Assembly (NCBI GenBank): GCA_029262715.1 | Contig: JAJCYX010000323.1 | Location: 1-12,199 of the forward strand | Direction of reading: 5' to 3' | Length of the DNA: 12,199 bases | From: Chloroflexota bacterium | Lineage (GTDB): Bacteria > Chloroflexota > Dehalococcoidia > Lucifugimonadales > Lucifugimonadaceae | Part shown: positions 6,533 to 12,199 of the stretch, in pieces | How positions within the stretch are numbered: the first letter of the stretch is position 1 | Layout of the letters: every line of letters begins with the position of its first letter | Position numbers and translations under genes: made by a program | Notes under the pieces: model-generated | Databases searched by the model: none | The model's input: only the letters and a program-made list of their open reading frames with translations | Told to the model about the DNA's origin: nothing

Positions 6533-8380
6533 ATGACTTATAAGCGGCTTGAAGAGTACGGCTTAATCGGGAATATGCATTCGGCGGCGCTGGTCGGGCG
6601 CGACGGCGCTATCGACTGGCTTTGCCTGCCTTCGTTCGACTCGCCTGCGATCTTTTCGTCGATTCTGGACGATGAAAAAGGCGGGCTATTCCGCATCGCA
6701 TCGGATGACGCACACGACAGGCGCCAGATCTACTTCCCGGAGACGAACGTTCTGACAACCCGTTTCGGCGGGACCGATTCTGTCGCGCAGATAACCGATT
6801 TCATGCCGGTCAACGCGAAGAACACAAACACCGATCTCTCAAGAGACCCCGAAGTCGGCGCGACAGAGGCAACCGAGCGCAGGTTGATCCGATACGTCCA
6901 GGGCGTCATGGGCGAGACAACATTGCGGCTGGAATGCAGACCAAAATTCAACTTTGGTGCCACGGCCCATACCGTCGAAATGACAGATGCAGGGGTGATA
7001 TTCCGTGCGAACACCGGAGAGCGCCTGAGCCTTTCGCTGCCGTGCGAGTTCTCAATACGTGAAGGCGGAGTAGTAGCTGAGTTCAAGCTCGGACCGCGTG
7101 AGGCAATGACATTCTCACTCGAGTGGCTAGACGAAGGTAGCCCGACACCAAAGGCACTTTCGTCCGACGAGGGCGAAGAACTGTTCCACGAAACCGTGGA
7201 CTACTGGCGTCAATGGGTAGCGCGGTGTGAGTACAGTGGTCGATGGCGTGAAGACGTGATTCGGTCTCTACTAACTCTCAAGCTCCTCACCTACAGCCCG
7301 ACCGGGGCCATCATCGCTGCGCCGACAACGTCTCTACCTGAGGAGATCGGAGGCAGCCGTAACTGGGATTACAGATACTGCTGGATCAGGGACTCTTCGC
7401 TCACTCTTCAGGCCTTCATGCGCACCGGATACATCGAAGAGGCACGTATGTTCATGCGCTGGCTCGGAGAGCGATGCCGCGAGGCAAATGGCGCTGAGCA
7501 CCCACTTCAGATCATGTATGGCATCCGTGGTGAACGTGAGCTAACCGAGATCGAACTGGAGCACCTAGACGGCTACCACGGCTCCCGTCCGGTGCGAGTT
7601 GGCAACGCTGCTCACGGGCAGCTGCAACTGGACATGTACGGCGAGTTGATGGAAGCGGTCTATGTCTACAACCGCCACGCATACCCGATCTCCTACGACC
7701 TTTGGCGTTCTCTTCGAAACATTCTTGATTGGGTAGCGCGGAACTGGCGCACTCCCGATGAAGGAATCTGGGAAGTTAGAGGCGGGCCGCAGCAGTTTGT
7801 GCACTCCAAGCTAATGGCATGGAACGCGCTCGCCAAAGGACTCAAGCTGGCCGATGAGCGATCTTTGCCCGCGTCGAGGGATCTGTGGATCGCGGCTCGG
7901 GACGCAATCCTTGAGGAGATAATGGAAAAGGGTTGGAACCAGGAGCTTCAGAGCTTTGTTCAGAGCTACGGCTCGGACGTTCTCGATGCATCGTTGCTGC
8001 AGTTGCTGAATATCGGAGCGCTCTCACCACGTGACCCGCGCATGATGACGACAGTGAATCAGATCGAACAGCGACTTACACGTGACAGCCTCGTTTACCG
8101 CTATGACCATGCCTCATCGCCGGACGGTCTGGACGGCAAAGAGGGCACATTCGCGATGTGCACGTTCTGGCTGGTGGAATCCTTCACTCGAATGGGAAGA
8201 CTGGACGACGCACGTTTCCTGTTCGAAAGAATGCTCGGCTACGCATCACCCCTTGGCCTGTTCGCCGAAGAGACGGGACCAACGGGTGACATGCTCGGCA
8301 ACTTTCCGCAGGCGTTCACTCACCTCTCGCTAATCAACTCGGCATTCATATTGAACCGAGCACTAGACCGAGGACGATAA
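6533..8380 (+). CDS. GH15 family glycoside hydrolase, probable trehalase
   Basis: Inverting alpha-glucosidase of the glucoamylase/trehalase family. Seen in 615 aa: an N-terminal beta-sandwich (about 1-220, starting YGLIGNMHSAALVGRDG, with DGAIDWLCLPSFDSPA at 24-39), then an (alpha/alpha)6 barrel with NWDYRYCWIRDSSL (277-290), TPDEGIWEVRG (407-417, likely general acid E410 or E414) and GLFAEETGPTGDMLGNFPQAF (575-595, likely base E579 or E580). It has no signal peptide or membrane segment, so it should act inside the cell. Known: GH15 includes glucoamylases, glucodextranases and the mycobacterial trehalases; this N-terminal pattern is typical of the bacterial trehalase-like group. Its place divergent to otsBA favours trehalose as substrate, but maltodextrins cannot be excluded. 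ATG at 6533 is chosen because the protein starts as homologues do; no clear ribosome site is visible. Confidence 0.88.
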   Translation: MTYKRLEEYGLIGNMHSAALVGRDGAIDWLCLPSFDSPAIFSSILDDEKGGLFRIASDDAHDRRQIYFPETNVLTTRFGGTDSVAQITDFMPVNAKNTNTDLSRDPEVGATEATERRLIRYVQGVMGETTLRLECRPKFNFGATAHTVEMTDAGVIFRANTGERLSLSLPCEFSIREGGVVAEFKLGPREAMTFSLEWLDEGSPTPKALSSDEGEELFHETVDYWRQWVARCEYSGRWREDVIRSLLTLKLLTYSPTGAIIAAPTTSLPEEIGGSRNWDYRYCWIRDSSLTLQAFMRTGYIEEARMFMRWLGERCREANGAEHPLQIMYGIRGERELTEIELEHLDGYHGSRPVRVGNAAHGQLQLDMYGELMEAVYVYNRHAYPISYDLWRSLRNILDWVARNWRTPDEGIWEVRGGPQQFVHSKLMAWNALAKGLKLADERSLPASRDLWIAARDAILEEIMEKGWNQELQSFVQSYGSDVLDASLLQLLNIGALSPRDPRMMTTVNQIEQRLTRDSLVYRYDHASSPDGLDGKEGTFAMCTFWLVESFTRMGRLDDARFLFERMLGYASPLGLFAEETGPTGDMLGNFPQAFTHLSLINSAFILNRALDRGR

Positions 8381-8437
8381 CCCCGTCCTAACGCGCAGCC
8401 ACAACGCACTCAGCCTTCGTCCGCGCTCCAAGGCCCG

Positions 8438-8443
8438 TATACT
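8438..8443 (+). promoter_or_regulatory. Possible -10 element TATACT for the xylonate dehydratase gene
   Basis: TATACT matches five of six bases of the -10 consensus and lies about 48 bases before the ATG at 8491, in the 110-base gap after the GH15 stop. The best -35 at suitable spacing (TTCGTC, 8416-8421) is poor. If used, the gene has its own promoter as well as read-through from the GH15 gene. Confidence 0.35.
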
Positions 8444-8480
8444 CCAGAGTCCGCAATTAAACGAGATCATTGCTACTGCT

Positions 8481-8484
8481 GGAG
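8481..8484 (+). promoter_or_regulatory. Shine-Dalgarno GGAG deciding the yjhG start
   Basis: GGAG, six bases (CAGAAC), then ATG at 8491. The earlier in-frame TTG at 8470 has no comparable site, so the 674-residue form is preferred over a 681-residue form. Confidence 0.6.
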
Positions 8485-8490
8485 CAGAAC

Positions 8491-10515
8491 ATGACCACGC
8501 GCTCTTACCCGGGCCACGACACCAAAGACGTTTCCGCCGCCGATGTTCTTGGATCAACACCAGGAACGGCCAACTGGGAGATCAAAACTCACTCAGACGG
8601 ACCAGCAGGAAGCGTGCCGTTTACACCAGAGTTCCTGATCGACGAACCAAGTGGCAATCACTTCGGAATGAGCCAGAATGCCGGCATGGGCTGGCAGCCA
8701 TCTGAACTACTGCGCAAACAGTTCGTCATCCTCTCCACGGCTGGCGGCATTCGGGAAGAAGACGGCACGACTGTCGCTCTTGGTCTTCACACCGGCCATT
8801 TCGAACTGGCATCACTGGTCAAATCTGCGGCGAAGGAGCTTCGGGCGCTACAGTCCGTACCTTTCGCACTCTTCTGTTCAGACCCATGCGACGGCCGTAC
8901 ACAGGGCACAACCGGCATGCTCGACAGCCTGCCCTACCGCAACGATGCGGCACAGGTATTTCGACGCCTCGCACGCTCTCTACCAACCGCACGCGGTGTG
9001 CTAGGCATCGCATCATGCGACAAGGGCTTGCCCGCCATGATGATGGCGCTTGCCGGCCTGCGAGACACTCCAGTAGCTATCGTTCCCGGTGGCGTGACTC
9101 TCGCGCCAAACAACGGCGAAGACGCAGGGCAGATCCAGTCGATTGGTGCTCGCTTCGCACAAGGAGAGGTGACCCTTGAGTACGCTCAAGATGTCGGCTG
9201 CCGAGCCTGTGCGTCTCCCGGCGGAGGTTGCCAGTTCCTTGGAACAGCAGGAACTTCTCAGGTCGTTTCCGAAGCTCTCGGGCTTGCGATCACTCATGCA
9301 GCACTATCGCCGTCGGGAACTCCGGCATGGCGAAGTGTCGCCGAACGAACGGCAAGGGCGCTTGTGGCGATGGAGAAGCGCGGCGTTACTTCGAGCGATA
9401 TTCTGACCGACGACGCTTTCGAGAACGCGATGGTTGTCCACGCAGCATGCGGCGGCTCCACGAACCTTCTGCTTCACACACCGGCGATTGCTCACGCTGC
9501 CGGTCGCAAAAGGATGGGTGTAGAGGACTGGAACAACATCAACTCTCAAGTACCGCGTTTGGTCGACGTACTGCCAAATGGTCCGGTTGGCCACCCAACG
9601 GCGCAGCTCTATGCGGCAGGCGGTGTACCGGAAGTGATGCTCCACCTGCGCCGTCTGGGGATGCTCAACACCGATGTGCTTACTGCAACGGGCCAGACTC
9701 TGGGTGAGAACCTGGACTGGTGGGAAGACTCTGAGCGTCGCGCAGATGTTCGCAGCTATCTAAAAGATAACGACGGAATTGACCCGGACAACGTGATTAT
9801 GTCTCCGGACCAGGCTAAATCCAGGGGCTTGACCAGCACGGTCAGCTTCCCGAAAGGGAACCTTGCACCAGAGGGTTCAGTCATCAAGAGCACGGCGATC
9901 GACCCGACGGTAGTGGACGAGGACGGCGTCTACCGGAACGCCGGCAAGGCACGCGTATTCCGCTCCGAGCGTGATGCGATTCGCGCCATTAAGTCGCGTG
10001 ACGAGGACGAAAAGGTGAAGGCTGGCGACATCATGGTGCTGACCTGCGGTGGGCCAATGGGCACCGGCATGGAAGAGGTTTACCAGATCACTGCGGCACT
10101 CAAGCACCTGTCTTACGGCAAACATGTAGCGCTCATCACAGACGCTCGCTTCTCTGGAGTTTCCACCGGAGCTTGCATAGGTCACGTCGGGCCGGAAGCG
10201 CTGGCTGGGGGACCAATCGGGAGAGTTGAGGAAGGCGACACGATCGAGATCAATGTCGATCGCAACACTCTCAAAGGTTCAATCAACCTTGTCGGTCGAA
10301 ATGGGGAGGTTGAAAGCGCCGAATGGGGAACTGCCGAACTGGAGCGGCGTGCAGAGCCGGGCAACCTTGCACCGCACCCTCAGCTACCGGACGACTCACG
10401 GCTCTGGGCCGCCCTGCAGGGAGTCTCAGGTGGGACATGGGGTGGCTGCGTGTTCGATGTCGACGAGATAGTGAAGACGCTTGAAGCTGGCAAGAAGGCG
10501 CTGGGTAAAGACTAG
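8491..10515 (+). CDS. yjhG: YjhG/YagF-type D-xylonate dehydratase (IlvD/EDD family)
   Basis: Cytoplasmic Fe-S dehydratase converting an aldonic acid, by family D-xylonate, to the 2-keto-3-deoxy acid in the non-phosphorylative pentose route. Seen in 674 aa: NAGMGW (63-68), [14 protein letters not shown] (130-143, C133), [11 protein letters not shown] (174-184, C176), [13 protein letters not shown] (244-256, C247), then [46 protein letters not shown], and late [14 protein letters not shown] and [11 protein letters not shown]. From memory these agree closely with E. coli YjhG/YagF (about 655 aa), more so than with IlvD or Edd; the three Cys are the cluster ligands. Start: an upstream in-frame TTG (8470) exists, but ATG 8491 has GGAG six bases before it. 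The 25 N-terminal residues extend beyond the E. coli form. The gene ends 12 bases from the convergent K+ channel gene. No xylonate transporter, aldolase or dehydrogenase is nearby. Confidence 0.92.
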   Translation: MTTRSYPGHDTKDVSAADVLGSTPGTANWEIKTHSDGPAGSVPFTPEFLIDEPSGNHFGMSQNAGMGWQPSELLRKQFVILSTAGGIREEDGTTVALGLHTGHFELASLVKSAAKELRALQSVPFALFCSDPCDGRTQGTTGMLDSLPYRNDAAQVFRRLARSLPTARGVLGIASCDKGLPAMMMALAGLRDTPVAIVPGGVTLAPNNGEDAGQIQSIGARFAQGEVTLEYAQDVGCRACASPGGGCQFLGTAGTSQVVSEALGLAITHAALSPSGTPAWRSVAERTARALVAMEKRGVTSSDILTDDAFENAMVVHAACGGSTNLLLHTPAIAHAAGRKRMGVEDWNNINSQVPRLVDVLPNGPVGHPTAQLYAAGGVPEVMLHLRRLGMLNTDVLTATGQTLGENLDWWEDSERRADVRSYLKDNDGIDPDNVIMSPDQAKSRGLTSTVSFPKGNLAPEGSVIKSTAIDPTVVDEDGVYRNAGKARVFRSERDAIRAIKSRDEDEKVKAGDIMVLTCGGPMGTGMEEVYQITAALKHLSYGKHVALITDARFSGVSTGACIGHVGPEALAGGPIGRVEEGDTIEINVDRNTLKGSINLVGRNGEVESAEWGTAELERRAEPGNLAPHPQLPDDSRLWAALQGVSGGTWGGCVFDVDEIVKTLEAGKKALGKD

Positions 10516-10527
10516 AGCCGGGCCAGG

Positions 10528-11697
10528 TTATGCGCCGACAGAAGCCATCTCTTTCAGCTCATCGAGCTGGTGCGTTGTACCGATTGCTACAAGGATATCG
10601 GTCGAGTTGACGATCGTACCCGGCGTCGCAACAACCGTTACCGATCCGCCCCGTTTCCTGATGCCTACGATATTTGCGCTCGTACGCTCAATCAGGTTTG
10701 TTTCGCTCAGCGTCATCTTGTCGAACGGCGAACTCTCAGCGAGCCGGACCGTGTCCATCTCAACCTCCACCTCATGATCAGTGAGCACAAGTTCGAGGAA
10801 CTCGGCGACTTCAGGTCTAACGACCATATTGGCCAGGCGGTGCCCCGCTATACGGTGAATCGAAAGCACTCTGTTGGCGCCCGCAGACCTTAGCTTCGAC
10901 TCGCTCTCCTCGTTGTCCGCCCGAGCTACGATGTTGAGGTCAGGATTCAACGCACGGGCAGATAACACTGCCATAAGCACCGATGCATCTGGCGCAACCG
11001 CTGCGACCATACCTGCGGCTCGTTCAATACCCGCCTCACGCAGTGTTTCATCACTGCCAGAATCTCCCAGTACCGCAGAAACTCCTGCCTCAGTTGCCCG
11101 TGCAACGTTCTGCTCAGACACATCCACTACAACCACCTCTTTTGCGGAGTGTGTGAGTTCGGACACAACTTGTTCACCGGTCCTGCCATACCCGCAAACA
11201 ACGTAGTGGCCTGTCATTCCTGCTATGTGTCTGTTCATGCGTCGTTGTCCAATGATCTCGCGAAGTTCACCTGAGAAAAGATATTCCGCCAAAATGCTGG
11301 CGACGTACAGGACTGTGCCAACCCCAAACAGGATGACGAAGATGTTCAGCACCCGGCCGCCGGTTCCGAGCGGAATTATCTCGGAGTACCCGACCGTCGA
11401 GATTGTGACGATGGTCATGTACAGAGAGTCAAACCAGCCGGCATTCTCGACTAGAACATAGCCAATCGTTCCCCCAACAAGCACCAGGAATCCCGCAATT
11501 ATGCCGCCCAGGAAACGGCGCTCGGTGCGGGAATCGCTCCCTCTGCCAAGCCTTGTAGCAAGCAGCAATCTGTCAGTCGCGTCTTGCAACCTTTCCTGCG
11601 GTTGGCGCTTCTGTTCTTCCCGACCTGCCACTATTAGGTCCACCTTTTGCTGGTACTCGAACTGTTCACACCGCCAACCCAACACTATTCCGTTCAC
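10528..11697 (-). CDS. Potassium channel with RCK (TrkA-N/TrkA-C) regulatory domain
   Basis: Two-helix K+ channel gated by a cytoplasmic RCK region, like MthK and related bacterial channels. Seen in 389 aa: a charged N-terminal stretch (about 1-60); TM1 (62-83, FLGGIIAGFLVLVGGTIGYV); a pore helix and selectivity filter TVGYSE (101-106); TM2 (116-141, VLNIFVILFGVGTVLYVASI); a TrkA-N Rossmann fold with HYVVCGYGRTGEQ (164-176, nucleotide loop GYGRTG) and VVVVDVSEQN (188-197); a second part through about 290; and a TrkA-C-like domain (about 305-389). Expected to form a tetramer in the membrane, with ligand (NAD(H), ATP/ADP or Ca2+) unknown. Start is uncertain: GTG at 11697 is the furthest possible and has no Shine-Dalgarno. 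A candidate -10 lies only about 20 bases upstream, so the mRNA may be almost leaderless, or the start lies further in, before TM1. Convergent with yjhG. Confidence 0.9.
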   Translation of the reverse strand: MNGIVLGWRCEQFEYQQKVDLIVAGREEQKRQPQERLQDATDRLLLATRLGRGSDSRTERRFLGGIIAGFLVLVGGTIGYVLVENAGWFDSLYMTIVTISTVGYSEIIPLGTGGRVLNIFVILFGVGTVLYVASILAEYLFSGELREIIGQRRMNRHIAGMTGHYVVCGYGRTGEQVVSELTHSAKEVVVVDVSEQNVARATEAGVSAVLGDSGSDETLREAGIERAAGMVAAVAPDASVLMAVLSARALNPDLNIVARADNEESESKLRSAGANRVLSIHRIAGHRLANMVVRPEVAEFLELVLTDHEVEVEMDTVRLAESSPFDKMTLSETNLIERTSANIVGIRKRGGSVTVVATPGTIVNSTDILVAIGTTHQLDELKEMASVGA

Positions 11698-11715
11698 AAA
11701 TCGTCAGCCGTGGTG

Positions 11716-11744
11716 ATTCTACGGTGCTCAGTTGGTAGCCGAAA
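11716..11744 (-). promoter_or_regulatory. Candidate promoter for the K+ channel gene
   Basis: On the - strand TAGAAT (11721-11716) matches five of six bases of the -10. With a 17-base spacer the -35 would be TTTCGG (11744-11739), a poor match. Transcription would begin near 11709, about 12 bases before the GTG at 11697. It lies just after the terminator at 11760-11792, where a new promoter is expected. Confidence 0.35.
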
Positions 11745-11759
11745 GCAGATCACACATAC

Positions 11760-11792
11760 AAAAAGAGGCGCAGATGTAATCATCTGCGCCTC
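11760..11792 (-). terminator. Strong intrinsic terminator after the zinc-ribbon gene
   Basis: Perfect 12-bp stem GAGGCGCAGATG (11765-11776), 4-base loop TAAT, CATCTGCGCCTC (11781-11792). On the - strand it is followed directly by TTTTT (11764-11760). It lies 38 bases past the stop of the zinc-ribbon gene and separates it from the K+ channel gene, so those two - strand genes are separate transcription units. Confidence 0.92.
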
Positions 11793-11830
11793 AGAACAAA
11801 CTATTCGATTTTCGTCGGACGGAAGCGAAC

Positions 11831-12034
11831 TCAGGCTATCGCCTTTGCCTCTTCAGCAGCGAGCTGCGCCTTGAACTCAACGTGCAGGTCTTTCAGTGCC
11901 TGCACAGCGGTCAGACCATCTCGCACGTCTCTCATCAGGCCGCAATTGAGACACTGCAGGTACTCCGACCACGGATCCCTGTTGTGCTCAATCGTGCCGG
12001 TCTGGCACTTTGGGCAGGCCTTGAAGTAAAGCAT
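11831..12034 (-). CDS. Small zinc-ribbon protein
   Basis: Function not recognised. Seen in 67 aa: MLYFKACPKC with CxxC at 7-10, then YLQCLNCGL with CxxC at 28-31 and an aromatic/acidic loop between (NRDPWSEY), a classic treble-clef or zinc-ribbon spacing; then a helical, Ala/Lys/Glu-rich tail (about 40-67). Known: short proteins with 'yfKaCPkC...G.YL.C..CG' are widespread in Chloroflexota and are unnamed; they may bind nucleic acid or a protein partner. Start: the frame is open to 12187. ATG at 12034 is preferred because GAGGAG lies nine bases upstream (12049-12044). ATG at 12088 would add 18 residues (MDIQNGSVRKG...) but has only GAAG next to it. A strong terminator follows, so it ends its own unit. 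Confidence 0.7.
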   Translation of the reverse strand: MLYFKACPKCQTGTIEHNRDPWSEYLQCLNCGLMRDVRDGLTAVQALKDLHVEFKAQLAAEEAKAIA

Positions 12035-12043
12035 CTCGATTAT

Positions 12044-12049
12044 CTCCTC
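12044..12049 (-). promoter_or_regulatory. Shine-Dalgarno GAGGAG before the zinc-ribbon ATG
   Basis: The - strand reads TGAGGAG, nine bases (ATAATCGAG), then ATG at 12034. It supports the shorter 67-residue form. If the longer start at 12088 is used, these bases simply encode an acidic pair. Confidence 0.5.
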
Positions 12050-12145
12050 ATCAGTCCCCTTGCGGACGGAACCATTCTGTATGTCCATCTTCAAGATTCG
12101 GTGAAGAGACGATGAAGACGTCTTAATAGTTCCATCTATTACGCA

Positions 12146-12176
12146 ATTGAGATGCGTTCTCAATAAAAGAGATGCG
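12146..12176. repeat. Inverted repeat and paired GAGATGCG direct repeat upstream of the zinc-ribbon gene
   Basis: ATTGAG (12146-12151) and CTCAAT (12159-12164) form 6-bp arms around a 7-base loop. GAGATGCG occurs at 12149-12156 and again at 12169-12176, 20 bases apart start to start. On the - strand the region also holds TTGAGA (12163-12158), a fair -35, but the following -10 is poor. It may be the promoter/operator of the zinc-ribbon gene, whose upstream part is cut by the window end. Confidence 0.3.
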
Positions 12177-12199
12177 GCACACGGCAATTTCGAGGGAAG

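Noticed and set aside
8470..8490. TTG at 8470 as the yjhG start
   Set aside because: The Shine-Dalgarno GGAG lies inside this extension and is correctly spaced for ATG 8491; the added residues MLLLEQN have no family support.
9228..9707. 159-codon + strand frame inside yjhG
   Set aside because: Lies in another frame of a gene with strong family motifs; very Arg- and Cys-rich and lacks a start signal.
8491..10515. Calling the gene ilvD (dihydroxyacid dehydratase) or edd
   Set aside because: The motifs [23 protein letters not shown] and [10 protein letters not shown] fit the longer YjhG/YagF group better than IlvD or Edd.

Overview
The window looks like chromosomal DNA from a free-living bacterium. 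It is moderately GC-rich, with tightly packed genes and frequent GTG and TTG starts. An MlrC-type protein tail, a galactonate-dehydratase-type enolase-superfamily enzyme, a YjhG/YagF sugar-acid dehydratase and a secreted helical-repeat protein together recall marine or soil Chloroflexota (SAR202/Dehalococcoidia-like). That placement is an inference from gene content, not from any marker gene. I see no tRNA, rRNA, CRISPR array, insertion sequence, integrase or phage gene.

Layout: (1) bases 2-226, + strand, the C-terminal end of an M81/MlrC-like protein running in from the left edge. (2) 251-330, a small palindromic intergenic repeat. (3) rsgA on the - strand (342-1436), preceded by a strong Shine-Dalgarno site, a sigma70-like promoter and a possible 28-codon leader ORF (1558-1644). 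(4) A - strand intrinsic terminator (1771-1822) closing a gene for an exported helical-repeat protein (1872-2540). (5) A two-gene - strand unit: a fused OtsA-OtsB trehalose synthesis enzyme (4082-6271), then, 42 bases downstream, an enolase-superfamily acid-sugar dehydratase (2834-4039). (6) Divergent from it, a cytoplasmic GH15 hydrolase (6533-8380), then a YjhG/YagF-type D-xylonate dehydratase (8491-10515). (7) Convergent to that, a K+ channel with an RCK/TrkA cytoplasmic part (10528-11697), a strong - strand terminator (11760-11792) and a small zinc-ribbon protein (11831-12034).

How the genes may work together: OtsAB makes trehalose from UDP-glucose and glucose-6-phosphate. The divergent GH15 enzyme, which has no signal peptide, is a plausible internal trehalase, so 4082-8380 can be read as a trehalose synthesis/turnover module. 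A K+ channel nearby fits an osmotic theme, though it has its own transcription unit. Two unrelated dehydratases for sugar acids (enolase fold and IlvD/EDD fold) flank the trehalose genes and suggest use of aldonic acids such as galactonate or xylonate; the aldolases and dehydrogenases completing such a pathway are not in this window. Nothing here amounts to a clearly new defence or mobile system. The most interesting points are the possible rsgA leader peptide, the trehalose module with its hairpin in place of a Shine-Dalgarno site, the secreted repeat protein, and the intergenic repeat.
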